In this document: positions 24,320 to 35,864 of the stretch, piece by piece
Layout of the letters: each line of letters opens with the position of its first letter
Position numbering within the stretch: position 1 is the first letter of the stretch
Assembly: GCA_015680685.1 (NCBI GenBank)
Contig: MNCI01012686.1
Coordinates: 224,791 to 288,790 of the forward strand
DNA: 64,000 bases
Direction of reading: 5' to 3'
DNA from: Gnetum montanum
Lineage: Eukaryota; Streptophyta; Gnetopsida; Gnetales; Gnetaceae
Notes under the pieces: model-generated
Seen by the model: the letters and a program-made list of their open reading frames with translations, nothing else
Told to the model about the DNA's origin: nothing
Database searches by the model: none
Position numbers and translations under genes: made by a program

Positions 24320-24735
24320 TGAGAGTTATACTTCGATGGTTCATGTAATTCAAACGGTGCAGGAGTCGGCATAGTTATATTAAGGAATGATTCACCTGAA
24401 ATTTTCAAAGCAATTCATCTATATTTCCCTTCCCCTAACAACAAGGCTGAGTATGAAGCTTTATGTATTGGTATAAGAATAGCTCTAGAAAAAAAGATCA
24501 GAGAAATCACTATAAAAGGAGACTCAAGATTAGTTTGTGAACAAGTAAAGGGTAACTGTGTAGTAAAGAGATCATTCTTAAGACCCTATAAGCAACTTGC
24601 TTGTAAGATGTTAGATCAGTTTCAACATTGCCAAATAGAGCATATAAACAGAGCAGAGAATCTTATAGCAAATGATTTGGCAAAGGCAGCTTCAACATTG
24701 GATATGCAAATAATAGAAAGTTATAAAGATGTCAT
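24320..24735 (+). pseudogene. Extra (archaeal-type) RNase H domain between protease and RT
   Basis: RNase HI-like domain that would cut the RNA of RNA-DNA hybrids. All four catalytic acids are visible: Asp at 24335-24337 (ELYFDGSCNSNGAGVGIVI), Glu at 24449-24451 (NNKAEYEALCIGIRIAL), Asp at 24521-24523 (KGDSRLVCEQVKG) and the final Asp in LIANDLAKAAS near 24660-24690. It resembles the second RNase H of plant Tat elements but sits upstream of RT instead of between RNase H and integrase. From memory, other plant Ty3 polyproteins have this order. The TGA at 24320 probably replaces TGG. Confidence 0.85.
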
Positions 24736-25990
24736 GATCGAAGAAGAACATCAGCCATCAATACGAGATAATATAATACATTTACAAGTATTTGAAAATT
24801 ATGATCAAGTACTAAGATTTATGAAAAACAAACAAGAATTTGAGGATCAAGTGATACCTGAAACGTCATCAAATTCCAAAGCTAATTTCATTCCAAAAAG
24901 GATGATTGACTTGGAACATGAGTTCAAGAAAAATTTACTTATTAGAAAGGATATACAAAGCCTAGATAGTCAAGCTTTCGAGGTAGTAAATTTTGGATTC
25001 GACAGAACGCCAAAGATGTTGAATGTTACAAAGGAAAGAGATTTGAGTTTCAAGCAAAACTTGTTATCATGTCTAAGAAATAATTTGAACAATTTTGCTT
25101 GGTCTTATGATGATCTTAAAGATTTTAGGCAAGATGTGATGACACATAAAATTCCTTTAATAGAAGGTTGCAAAATAGTCAAGAAAAAACAAAGGAAATT
25201 TAATCCATCATTTGAACCAGCTATGGAAGCCGAAATCAAGAAGTTGTTACAAGCACGAATCATATATCCAGTACGATATTCAAAATGACTTGCTAACCTT
25301 GTTCCAGTGAGAAAGAAAAATGGTGATATAAGACTTTGTGTAGACTTTAGAAATCTGAATGATGCCTCAAAAAAGGATAAGTATCCACTTCTAAGAATTG
25401 ATGAGATACTGATTAAAGTCTCAGGTTGTCAAGTATATTCTTTCTTAGATGGTTTCTCAGGTTATAATCAAATCATGGTAGATAAGAATGATAGATACAA
25501 AACATCATTTATCACCAAATGGGGAACTTTTGCTTACCAAAGAATGCCATTTGGATTGTCAAATGCTGGAGCTACTTTCCAAAGAGCAATGGATTTAGCA
25601 TTTAATGATTTATTAGGCAAATTCGTGGTGATTTATTTGGATGATATTACAATATTTTCAAAGAAGAAAGAAGATCATATTAATCATCTCCAGCAAGTTT
25701 TCGATAGATGTCGTGAGTTTGGTATTTCGTTAAATCCTAATAAGTGTATCTTCGGGGTTAAATCCGGAAGCCTATTAGGCCATTTAATATGTTAAGAAGG
25801 AATTGCCATAAATAATTCTCGAATCCAAGCAGTCCAGAATATTGAGCATCCCACAAGTAAGAAATCTCTTAGATCTTTCTTTGGGAAGATAAACTTTGTG
25901 AAAAATTTCATCCCCAGGTTTACTGAAATTACCAAACCTTTAATGCATATGTTAAAAAAGGACGTCCAAGTAGAGAAAACACTAGAATCA
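24736..25990 (+). pseudogene. Reverse transcriptase of element F
   Basis: A connector (FAWSYDDLKDF near 25095-25130) precedes the RT core: RLCVDFRNLNDASKKDKYPL near 25328-25390, FLDGFSGYNQIMV near 25444-25485, RMPFGLSNAGATFQRAMD near 25540-25595 and YLDD at 25634-25645. YLDD is intact. Stops are at 25286 (TGA) and 25793 (TAA). A thumb-like segment SFFGKINFVKNFIPRFTEI follows near 25875-25930. Confidence 0.9.
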
Positions 25991-26420
25991 GAGAGAGCTT
26001 TATCAGAAATTAAAAATGCTATACAAGAGGCTCCATATTTGGTGAAGCCTAGGCTTAAAGAATATTTTTGGTTATATTCTTTTGCTTCAAATGATTCTAT
26101 CGCTACCATTTTAACACAAAAAGATGATGAAGGTCAAGATGAACCAATTGGATTTTTTGGGTATCAGTTGAAAGGTTCAGAATTAAATTATTCAGACTTA
26201 GAGAAATAAGCTTTTGCAGTCCTCAAAGCGCTTCAGCATTTTAAAATACTATTTGGAAAGCTCATTAGTCCACATTATGTTGAACCGATGGTCAAGCGAT
26301 TCCTAGCCCAAAATGAGATTGGATTAAAAAAAGGAAAATGGCTTATAAAGTTGCAAAGTTTCAAACTTTCATTAGAAATATGAAAAACAATTAAGGGAAT
26401 GGGATTACCCAAGTTAATGG
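25991..26420 (+). pseudogene. Degenerate Ty3-type RNase H of element F
   Basis: Follows RT in the normal gypsy place: YFWLYSFASNDSIATILTQK near 26063-26120, then ELNYSDLEK before a TAA at 26207 and a KALQHFKILF segment after it. The first catalytic Asp appears replaced. The stretch GKWLIKLQSFKLSLEI near 26335-26380 matches the RNase H tail. In dual-RNase-H elements this copy often degenerates into a connection domain, which fits what is seen. Confidence 0.75.
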
Positions 26421-27712
26421 CCAAAGAAAGTGAAGTGTGTACACTTGACACCCATGAAGAGAATTGGTATGATGAAATTCTCAAATTTCTTAATACAAGG
26501 AAAATCAAAAATAATTTAACTGCAAGTCAAAAGAGAGCTTTCTTCAAAAGAGCACGAAGATTCGTTGTTAAAGATGGTATATTATATAGAAAGGATTTTC
26601 GGGGAGTTTTATTGGAATGTGTTCATAATGATCAAATTACTTTCATCTTGGAACAATTTCATGATCATTTGAATTTATTTTATGAATCCCCTAAGTTGAC
26701 TATGCAACATATACTTCATTATGGATATTACTAGCCTTCCATGTATTAAGACATTAGTTCAAAGATTCAAAAATGCTATAAATGTCAAATTCATGAGCCC
26801 AAGATTAAAAGGGCTAGAGCCCCTTTAAAGCCAGTAGTTGCAGATAGACCATTTCAGCAATGGGGTTTGGATTTTATTGGTACAATTACTCCTTCAAGAG
26901 TTGGACACAAGTTTATTCTCACAGCTATTGATTATTTCACTAAATGGTCTGAAGCAAAGGCCCTAAGAGGAAGTTCAGCATCAGACGTGATTAAGTTTTT
27001 AGAAGACCACATTCTAAGTAGATTTGGTCTACCCGAAGTGTTAGTATCAGACAATGGACCCACCTTCAAATCTGAAGAGTTTATCAAATGGGCATCAAAA
27101 AAATCTATTTTCTTATTTTCCTCATCAAACTATTATCCTGAAGGAAATGGCCTAGCAAAATCCACCAATAAAAATCTTATCGCTTATATCAAGAAATTGA
27201 TGGATGGGAATCTAGGAAATTGGATCGATTATCTACAATCCGCATTATGGTCAAATCGAATTAGATTCAAGAGAGCTATTGGGACATCACCGTATAACTT
27301 ATTCTATGGTTTGCCATCAAGAATTACAAATAAGATTATAAGCTCAGCTTCTGAATTCGTACAAAGATATAGTGAAAAAACTGATAAAGATAGAAGTTTC
27401 ATGACTTTACTTATTAAAAGAGAAGCTAAAGTAGATAAAGCAAGGGATAATTTGTTATAGAATACCTATCAAGTTAAAAGATGGTTTGATAGGAAAGCTT
27501 TGAAAAGAACTTTCAAGATAGGAGACCTTGTTCTATTATGGAATATGAAGAAACCTAATAAGTTTACATTGACATAGATTGGTCCCTTTCAAATTACAAA
27601 GCAATTTTCAAAGAATACTTACAAATTATCAACCTTGGATGGCACGGAATTGCAATTTCCATATAATGTTTTGCATATAAAACATTATTTTGGACAATTG
27701 CATATAGCTTGA
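26421..27712 (+). pseudogene. Integrase of element F, catalytic Glu changed to Lys
   Basis: An HHCC region (EQFHDHLNLFYES near 26650-26690, CYKCQ near 26775) precedes the DDE core. The first Asp is at 26870-26872 (GLDFIGT) and the second at 27050-27052 (SDNGPTF). The third acid is lost: the codon at 27158-27160 is AAA (GLAKSTNKN), one G-to-A change from GAA. Stops are at 26732, 26747, 27458 and 27575. The C-terminal domain (KRWFDRKALKRTFKIGDLVL near 27477-27535) ends at TGA 27710-27712. Confidence 0.9.
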
Positions 27713-28147
27713 AGATATCCTTACACAACGTAATATATGTACATACTATTAGATATAATATTACTAACATTACTAGGAATATAGTATTAATTATTATGTT
27801 TAATTATGCTATTGATAGTATATTATAATAGTAAATATATTTAGGATAAATTTATTTAGATTATAAAATAGTTTTTCTTCAAGTGAGGCAAGTGGAAGCC
27901 TACAAGTGAAACAAGTGAAATCCTACAAGTGTGACAAGTGGAGAAGGTGACTCATCCACCACTTAGTGAGAATTGTGACAAATGGTTAAAATGCCTAAAA
28001 AGAAGGAAAATTGGTTGAAGACTCTTGAAGGGGGGGGATTTCAAATTTCTAGCACCTATAAAAAGAGAGTTGGGTTGCCTAGGATTTCACCATCTTTTAA
28101 TTTAAGTTGAGTAGGGAAGTAAGAGAGAGATAATTTGAAAGAGGGAG
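27713..28147 (+). promoter_or_regulatory. F region between pol and 3' ORF, with internal TATA box
   Basis: AT-rich (27720-27870), then short direct repeats of AAGTG-containing units (27878-27945, such as CCTACAAGTG twice). CTATAAAAAGAGAG at 28056-28069 lies about 90 bp before the ATG of the 3' ORF. It looks like a promoter for that ORF. Confidence 0.5.
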
Positions 28148-28660
28148 ATGGAGTTTAGGAGAGCAATGAGAAAGCCTTTTATTCCATATGTGATGGGATA
28201 TTGCCCCGAACATGTATTGAAGGCCTATCTAAAAACTAGATCTTGTGGAGCTCCAAAAGAGTATCCTTTTATGGCTTGGTTGTCCAATGAATTTTCTTTT
28301 CTCACTAGAGGTTTGGAGATAGAGTCCAATGTTTGGGGGCAATATCAAGATTGCACCAAAGAGGAAGAGAAAAGTGAAGAGCAACCAACCAATGAAGAGT
28401 CATGGGGATGGCAAGAAGCCTTTGTCTCCTAAGAGGAAAATGAAGGACCCAATGGAGAAGAATAGGAGAGCTCATCTAAAAAAGAAAATGAGAAAAGTAC
28501 TAAAGAGAAAGCTCCAGTAGATCAAGGCGAGAGCTCCACCAAACCAGAGAACAACAGAACAGCCTTCATCACATCAGAAATTTCCTATGAAATAATTAGA
28601 GAGATGAGGATTCCTACTAGGGTAACCCTCACAATTCAGTTTCCATCCCAAGAATAGTCT
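28148..28660 (+). pseudogene. 3' ORF of element F, unknown function
   Basis: The frame opens at ATG 28148 and is uninterrupted for 94 codons, to a TAA at 28430-28432. It continues in frame with acidic Lys/Glu/Ser-rich sequence to about 28655, with a further stop near 28463. The first 60 residues contain MRKPFIPYVMGYCPEH near 28166-28213 and WLSNEFSFLTRGLEI near 28276-28320; the rest is low-complexity and charged. I do not recognise a family and it is not similar to the ORF3 of A/B. Its place after integrase suggests an extra ORF or a captured gene fragment. No signal peptide or membrane segment is evident. Confidence 0.45.
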
Positions 28661-28856
28661 ATGAAGGACTTGCTAATGTATAGTTTGTTGTTTTTCTTAG
28701 GAATGAGGTTTTTATACCATCAAACCTTATGTTTGATGGGAATTTTCCTCCAAAAGGATTTCTATTCAGTTCTAAAATTTCAATGAAAGTTTCAGTATGT
28801 TTCAGTTTTGAAATGAGGCTGCATAAGTTTCTTTAAGCTTTTTAAGGGGGCAGAAA
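28661..28856 (+). other. F 3' untranslated end and polypurine tract
   Basis: Ends with AAGGGGGCAGAAA (28844-28856) directly before the right LTR, the expected plus-strand primer. Confidence 0.75.
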
Positions 28857-29244
28857 TGTTGGCACATTTGGCCATTTCATGGAGCAGGTTGGTAAGATTA
28901 AATTGGTTAAGAGTTTTTGGAGAAGTGGCTAAAATTTCAGTTTGAGAGGAAAAGAATAAGTTAACAATAGCATTCTTTTTATTTAAGAAAAAAATATATA
29001 GGAGCATCATTCCTATACATAGTGGGATTATGGAAGAAGTCCAATTTATCATTTATATGATATGAATATGTAGCAAATCAAAGAGCATCTCAAGTAAAAT
29101 TGGTTTTGTTTCCATTTTATTTCGGGAAAGCATATCTCTGTAGAAATACAAATTCAATAGTCTGATGGTGCAAGGTAAAATTATTTCTACACTAATTAAA
29201 CAGGAACATCGCAATTCATATTTTGATGGGAACCGGTCAAAATT

Positions 29245-29392
29245 CTTGGGCAACAAGCTTACACAGTTGAAGAGCATGGGTCTTTCTCATAACAAGATTA
29301 TGGGACCTATTCTAGAGTCTTTGTCCAACCTTACTTTTCTTCAGGTTTTAAATTTATCATTTAACAATTTGAAGGCAACGTCAACTTTCTGA
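29245..29392 (+). pseudogene. Captured leucine-rich-repeat fragment in F right LTR
   Basis: Within an open frame (29165-29392) the last ~50 codons give two LRR units: LTQLKSMGLSHNKIMGPILE, then SLSNLTFLQVLNLSFNNL. This matches the plant extracellular LRR pattern LxxLxxLxLSxNxIxGxIP of receptor-like kinases and receptor-like proteins. It ends in TGA right after the second unit. Being in the U3 of both LTRs, it must have been acquired before this insertion. It is too short to be a gene. Confidence 0.65.
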
Positions 29393-29564
29393 AGGCTCTC
29401 TCTGAAGATTGAGAAATTATTCATTTGTGCGCAAATCCTGTGTAACTGCAAGCAAACAGAACATGAATGTAAGTAATCTGATGGGGTTGAATCCCTAATT
29501 TTCTGAAGCGCCCAAAAAGTTGTAGGGTTTCTAGTCCATTCCCAATCATGGCATTCTAGACAAT

Positions 29565-30200
29565 CACACTTCTACCTGGGCAATAGGAGTGACAAAATCG
29601 CCAGCCACACGGTACTTATCGCAGTGCAGATAGGCATCGAGAAAATCGCCATTGCCACCCCCTTTTCCACACAAACCCTAGTAATGGAAGCAATGAAGAC
29701 ATCAATGTGTTGTTTTTTTTAGTACAACATTCTGGCACTCATCAGTGGAGGTCTGAATTGGCAGACCACGAGCAGCGATGACCGCCTCTGTTCAGCATGA
29801 AGGTCTGACCGCAGTGGCACGAAACAGAGCCGTAAGGGCCTCTGCACAGCCTCCCGCACCACCAAATCATACCGATTTCCATGTTTTTCCATGCATTACC
29901 AAACCCTACTCATCTTAGTGCTATTTCAAATAGCTCAGCAAATTTCGTGGTTGTGTGCCTAGGGGTTCACCGCGGCCAGGAATGCCTTGGAAAATACAAG
30001 CAGAAACATATGAAGTTGATTGCCGCAACAAGGACGAAAACAGAAACAACATCGCGACTTGGAACTCGTTTCAAAAATTTCAGGCGATTAAAAACAAATG
30101 TGGTTCGCTCCTGGAACCTGCAATCCGAAATTATCAAAACAGCCATAGTGCCCAATGCCAACGCATTCATTATCGCCATACCAATCCATTGAATGCGGCA
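29565..30200 (-). other. GC-richer block in F right LTR
   Basis: Copy of the block at 19725-20350. It differs mostly by CG-to-TG or CA changes and does not keep the minus-strand frame. Confidence 0.35.
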
Positions 30201-31907
30201 ATAGAGACACGAAGGCACACTAAGATAGGTGTACAATCGAATCAACAGAGCCAGGAGATATTTCAGCTAATGCCGATAAATCAGAGTTGCAGTTTTATTC
30301 ATCGCTGAAGACAAATAAAAAATTGAATACACGAAATTGGGGTTACAAAAATAAAATTTTAAATGGTCTGGTGATAAAAGGATAAATTTAGCCCTGGTTG
30401 GAGACTTACCATTAATTTAATTATCCCAAGTGAATGAAGCTCTCATAATATTGAGCTCTTGAATTTATTTTTCAAACATTATTGTATAACTTATTACCCA
30501 TAAAATATTTGTAATCTTTACAAATATCAATGTTAGCATAAATTCCTCCTAACTTTATGTATAACTTCCTAACTAAATTGGTAAGAAATATCTCCTAACT
30601 AGTTGGGTAAGTTGTAACTTCCTTACTTGGGAGAGAAGTTAGCTAAGATATTTTAAAGTATGTAACTACCTTTTGAACCCTATAAAAAGGCTTCAAGGGT
30701 AAGAAGAAGAGGAGATCACTCAGAGCTCTCACTTGGAGACACACTTTGGGTCTTGGAAGAGCATTGTAAAGAAAAAATTGTGAAAGATTGCTTGTAAGAT
30801 GACTAGCTAAAGAAAAGATTTCAGCCTCTTTGTCATAGTCTTATGAGTTATGTTTTTTATTTTTTATTTTGTTTAAATTGTTTAGCTAGTGGTTTAGATA
30901 GTATCATCCTTGGCAAGTAATTTTGGGATTTTTAGATTGCTCTTATTGTTCTTGTTGCATAATTCAAAATTTCTATTAAAATTTTGCCATAGAAGCGCTT
31001 GTGTTTGAAAGCCTTAAGAGTATTTTAGTAGTGAATTTGATTGTTGTGCAACGTATAAGAACTGCTATTGGGATTGTTTTAATAGAGCCTCTGCTTGTAG
31101 TCATGTCGTTGAACAATTCAATAGTCAAGAGGGTTCAGAAAATCTTTGGTATTTTGATGGGACCAGAATAGCTTTCTTTTATCTTTAATGTGAATCTCCA
31201 TGGTATTTCAATCAGAAGTTGTCAAGTCTTTTGAAGGTTCTATTGAATGCAATTGTTGATGTCCATTACCTAGCCAAAATGGAGTCTCGTACGTGATAGT
31301 TTACGCAGCAATTTTTTTGGTAGCATAGTAGGATTGTCTTGAAGAAATTGCTTATTTAAGCCTTGGAAGTTTGAACAATTCATAGATATTGATTTTGGGA
31401 TAGCTTTATTGCAAAGTGTTTACTCGTATCATTTTACCTTGTTTAAAAATTTGAGGTCTTAACACAAATCTGCTTTCTTTTCTCTCTAATTTCTATTGAA
31501 TCTCGCTCTATTTCTAGTTTTCTTGTCGAACTTCTTCTTTCTCTAGGGAAAATTAGAAGTAAATTCATGGAGTTGTGCTCAAATGTTTTTGAAAAATTTT
31601 ATTTGTTACAAGTAGGTATTATAAGGACCATGTAGACTAGGCAATTAAACAAAATAGGTACTCTCAACAACTCACAGTACTTGGCAAATTTGGCTGAATC
31701 TCTTTAAGAGAAGTCATTTGTAGTTCACACACAACGCAATCGTTTCATTTTTCACAATTGCACACCACAACAACACACACACATACTCACATTAAATATT
31801 GAGTCTATTTGGAGGTATCTGGGCCTTGATGTTGCTAGAGACCAGCAAGCACCTAAATCCTGTTTGAGGACACTCATTGGCGGTCACGTCCCAAACGGTC
31901 GCCAACA

Positions 31908-31912
31908 CATAG
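31908..31912 (+). repeat. Right target-site duplication of element F (CATAG)
   Basis: Exact copy of 19006-19010. Confidence 0.9.
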
Positions 31913-32234
31913 CAACGATGTCATTGATACGATGTCACTCCTCATGCTACATCATTGTTGATATGATGTCTCAATATGTGTGCATTCCTTTAAATACAAT
32001 ACTTGGGTACACAATCTGATAACTTTTCATTCCCATCATAACCAAACTCTTGTAGTTTTATTTCTTCAATTTAGACTTAGTGATATAACAATGAATGTCT
32101 ACAATGTGATGTGTTATAGTTAAATAGTATCTTTGTTCAAGTAATTTGTACTTGGACACAAGTTGTGACTAAAAATAAAGATCAAAAGTATTTTCCATCA
32201 TTACAGCATTCCCTTATCTTATTTTTTTACTTAG
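31913..32234 (+). repeat. Split older LTR, piece 2
   Basis: Continues the LTR begun at 18974: U3 motifs GATGTCATTGATACGATG, a TATA-like CTTTAAATAC at 31988-31997 and AATAAAG near 32180. Interrupted after CTTAG by element D. Confidence 0.7.
32230..32234 (+). repeat. Left target-site duplication of element D (CTTAG)
   Basis: CTTAG also follows the right LTR at 39482-39486. Confidence 0.9.
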
Positions 32235-33240
32235 TGATAAGATGTGATTCGCATGAGCCGCGATATCGTATCGTCCCCTGCGATGTCACGTACATGATAT
32301 CGTGGTCCGCCGCCATATCTATAAATAAGAGGTAGCTCTCCCTTGTTTGGTCATCCTAGGCTATAAGTAGGAAAATTCTAGCAGTTTGATCACTCCAGAG
32401 ATAGAATATTTTCCATGTGCCTGCAATAGGAATCCTAAAGTGAATGGATCTTTATTTGAGCAACATTGTACCTGAACACAAGTTGTGTACGGAAATAAAG
32501 ATGAACTTCCTGGATAAACCTTGCAGTGCATGGAATAGGATTTTATTTATTAATTTCTCTCTCACCCTTAAACTCCTAGAATGAGAAATGAGTACGACTT
32601 GATTACAAGCATCTAAGGATGTGTACGGATAGTCAAGGAATCGGCTGCTCATCGCATGCAGTATGAGTACAACTTGATTATGAGCATCTAGTGTGACTAC
32701 TTGGTAACCCAATGGCATATCCAGGATCTATGCTTGGTAATCCCAGTGGTAGTCCCAAATGTGTATGATTAGTTAAGGAATCAGTTGCTCATCGCACTTA
32801 GGCTAGATAGATTCTCTCAACCCTTTCCTCCTAGTTAAGTGCCTCAGTACGACCACTTCAAGCACGTGCGTTACGCGCGGTGATCCCAGCAATGATTAGT
32901 GTTTGGTAGTCATGGTTGCATCAGTTCAGGGTGTGTACAGTAAGTCGGAATGGATGCTAACACTAGGTAATTTAGACTTAGTCATTAGTTAGAGTTAGTT
33001 AGTTTCTCAACCCTTCACCTCGATAGCATAGGAGAAAAACATAAAAGATATAAAAATCATATACCTCAGACTTACTTAACCATACACCAAGACAACCACA
33101 AGTAATTTTGGGAAGACAATGAATGATTAACCCCAAGTGTTCCATGGTGCATGTAGGCACTTAGTCTACGGAGTTCGACCAGATCACATGTGCTACGTTC
33201 TTTTCGTATGGTGAGTGTAGGGGTACCTCGCCACTCATCA
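32235..33240 (+). repeat. Left LTR of element D
   Basis: 1006 bp, TGATAAGATG...CACTCATCA. U3 has GATATCG motifs, with the TATA box CTATAAATAAG at 32319-32329 and AATAAAG near 32493. Confidence 0.92.
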
Positions 33241-33241
33241 T

Positions 33242-33259
33242 TGGCACCATTTCCGGGGA
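33242..33259 (+). promoter_or_regulatory. Primer binding site of element D (tRNA-Asp type)
   Basis: TGGCACCATTTCCGGGGA, one base after the LTR, is close to the tRNA-Asp-complementary site TGGCGCCGTTGCCGGGGA typical of plant Tat/Athila elements. Confidence 0.75.
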
Positions 33260-33380
33260 CTAAGTGTTTGTGCGCCAAATAGAACATAAAGGATATCACT
33301 CACATCGTTGGGAGCCTAAATAAACCTTTGGGTTAATTAACAGAAAAATTTTATAATGGTGAAATAGCACACCGATAACA

Positions 33381-35864
33381 ATGTCTTCTCATAAGAGCAA
33401 CTCACCACCTAAGGACCATACACGAGATAGTCGGCAACATAAAACACATAGCCGAAATCAACAAAGTCCTAAACAATACAAGATCGTTTATACTCATCCT
33501 GATGAGTATATTCCAAACTTTACCTTTATCCTCCATCAAGACGAATAGCTGTGATGGAGAGATTTGCAAGGTACCATTGTGTTACCCCCAGATCGATCAG
33601 TCTCTAACATGCTTTTCTGTGCTTTGGCACAGATAGGCATGACTAAATTATATGTTGAATACGTTGTGGAAGACTTTGATATGAGGGATTATCATCCCAC
33701 AAAAGCACAACGTATAAGGGACTCAAGGTAGGCGAGTCAACATACACTTTTGAAGAGCAAAGGTCTGCACGTCCTTAGTGAAATAGGAGATGAGGAACCC
33801 CTTATAATGGGTTCTTTAGCAAATGATGTTCCCCCTCCTAACAATGGTGAGGAGGTAGGGTATCAGAACCTATGATCAACAATACATAACCATGGTTCTG
33901 ATGCCCGTGAACACCAACTGTTCATAGAAGGAACAACCACTCATGCTAAGGACGGGCACTTAGATCGTCATTATGATCGGGGCCGAAGTAGCAGAAGAGA
34001 AGATAGGAAACATCGTCATGGCGATGGTTCCCCTTCTTCACATCACTCATCCTCTCCTTCCACATCTAGGTGCAACCACCATGAACACAACGGAAAGGAT
34101 AAAGGTAGAAAAAACGAGGGACCTCAATGGGAAAGTCGAGAGAGAGGACAAGGGCAAGGACGTAGGGAGAGTAGGGAACAACGCAGACATCACAAGCGTC
34201 ATGAAAGAGATGATCATGACGAGCCCCTACTCACAACCTGAAGTATGCTTGACATAATGGAGGCAGTTAGGATTCCCACAAGGCATTTAAAGGATAGTCA
34301 TATCAAACATTTAGACATGACCAATATGCCACGATTTGAAGGGGGATACAATGCAGATCCGCAAAATGATTTACAGGAATTCCACGATGCCTGTGCCTTG
34401 AAGAATATAGAAAATGAGTGGAAAAAACTTAAGTTGTTCCCAAGGACACTCATCAAGGAAGCAGAGAGCTAGTACCGGTCCTTAGAACTGGAAACCATCA
34501 GGAGGTGGAGTACAATGCTAGAATTGTTCAACGAGAAGTATCAAATGTACTCCAAAGTGTCCAATTTGTGTAAGCAGATCCAAGGCTAGAAGAAAGGTAC
34601 TCATGAACCCTTGGATGCTACCATGGCTTGCTACTACATATTATTACATCATTTCCTGGGCCATGGGTATGCTCAGAGGGATCAACTTTGCCACATCATG
34701 GATGGGCTCAAGCATGAAACTAGAAGAACCCTTGGGACTTATGCCCAAGGGAGACTCTCACAACTTAGAGCCCATGAAGTACATCACTTGTTGGAGCAAG
34801 TAGCAAAAGAAGAAGGTGAGCTACAAAAAAGGGAAAGTGTGGAAGAATACAATTGTGACCCCTCTCTTCGAAAGAAGGGAGTGAAATTTTTTGATGAAGA
34901 GGATGAGTCACCAATCGAAGAGTTGGTGAACAGAAAGACCTTGCCACTTCAAAAGCTCACAACAGAAATAGTGGCTAAGGTAGATGACATATGGAGTTCC
35001 TTAGACTCTAAAATTGAAACTGTCTTAAAAATTGTAGAAGAGTCTAAGGTAGAACAAAGTAGTGACAAAGGTAAGACAAAGTGGAGAGATTTAGGCCCTG
35101 CACATAACAAGGGTAAGGGAAAAATCACAAACTCTGATGTGGTTGTGGACTCTGACACAGACAATGATGGTGGATGTGAGATTTGCCAATATGACCATCC
35201 TAAGGGATGTTGTCTAATTATCTCACATCTACAAGAGTCTGAGGTGTATGCACTTAATCTAAGACTCAATCAATGACAAACACCCCATAGGTTACCTTAT
35301 CCCCAAGGTAACCCAAGGCAGTTCCACCAATCATTAACGTATTATCCAAGTGGAACTCCACCACAACCTATCAGACAACATCAGCAGTGGCAATAACCAC
35401 ATTCATGGGGGATGATATTGTCAAAACATCAATACCCTTACCGATAGCCTGACTCTTATGGATATTATGTGTAGCTGCCAATTTCTCCAAGTGATTCTAT
35501 GAGTCACACAACTCCCAACCGTCACTACCAAGTTTGGGAGTACTTCAGAAGGACTGCTTCTAGTCTAGGAGACACTCCATACCCACACCATCCTCCAAAT
35601 CCACCTGCACCTTTTCCACAAGTAGTTCCCATAACACCTCCTACTCCAACAATGCAAGGGGAACTTCCTACCCAACCACAGCAATGTCACACTACGAGAG
35701 CTGTAAATATTAACCTGCTACTAGTTCTAACAAATGTAAAAAGAGAAGACCCTTCTTCAGAACCAAAATCCCAGACAAACTCTCACAACAACAAGCGGTT
35801 GGGCCCATCTACACTCCTCCACCATCTAATACATTGGAGCACCCTTCAGTCCAATAGAGCTTAA
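33381..35864 (+). pseudogene. Gag of element D
   Basis: The frame from ATG 33381 (MSSHKSNSPPKD) is kept to 35276 with only point stops. A His/Arg/Ser-rich region spans about 33950-34200, and the conserved Gag core runs from about 34250 (FHDACALKNIENEWKKLKLF near 34380-34440, then GYAQRDQLCHIMDGLKHE near 34665-34720). The compact zinc knuckle CEICQYDHPKGCC is near 35178-35216. A Pro/Tyr-rich tail follows, with a local frame slip between 35277 and 35450 and a return to frame by 35499-35864. The N-terminal ~110 residues (ALAQIGMTKLYVEYVVEDF) have no counterpart that I see in C or E. Confidence 0.8.

Larger units (their letters stand above)
19011..31907 (+). mobile_element. Element F: complete but decayed Ty3/gypsy retrotransposon, 12.9 kb
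   Basis: Two LTRs of about 3.05 kb, a 5-bp target duplication, one gag-pol frame, a short 3' ORF and a polypurine tract AAGGGGGCAGAAA (28844-28856). The polyprotein order is Gag, protease, extra RNase H, RT, RNase H, integrase, which fits a Tat-like Ty3 lineage with two RNase H domains. It is nested in an older LTR. The LTRs look about 95% alike by eye, so the insertion is moderately old. It is inactive: the gag-pol frame has 11 stops, and the protease and integrase each lack a catalytic residue. Confidence 0.92.
28857..31907 (+). repeat. Right LTR of element F
   Basis: 3051 bp, TGTTGG...CCAACA, matching 19011-22055 throughout with scattered transitions and a few small indels. TATA box at 30679-30690. 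Confidence 0.92.

Noticed and set aside
28792-29277. Minus-strand ORFs at the start of the F LTRs (also 18997-19497)
   Set aside because: Opposite in strand to the LRR fragment, not matching any family, and broken differently in the two LTRs.
34949-35269. Minus-strand ORFs across the D Gag (for example 34949-35269)
   Set aside because: Shadow frames of the plus-strand Gag, whose motifs and frame are clear.
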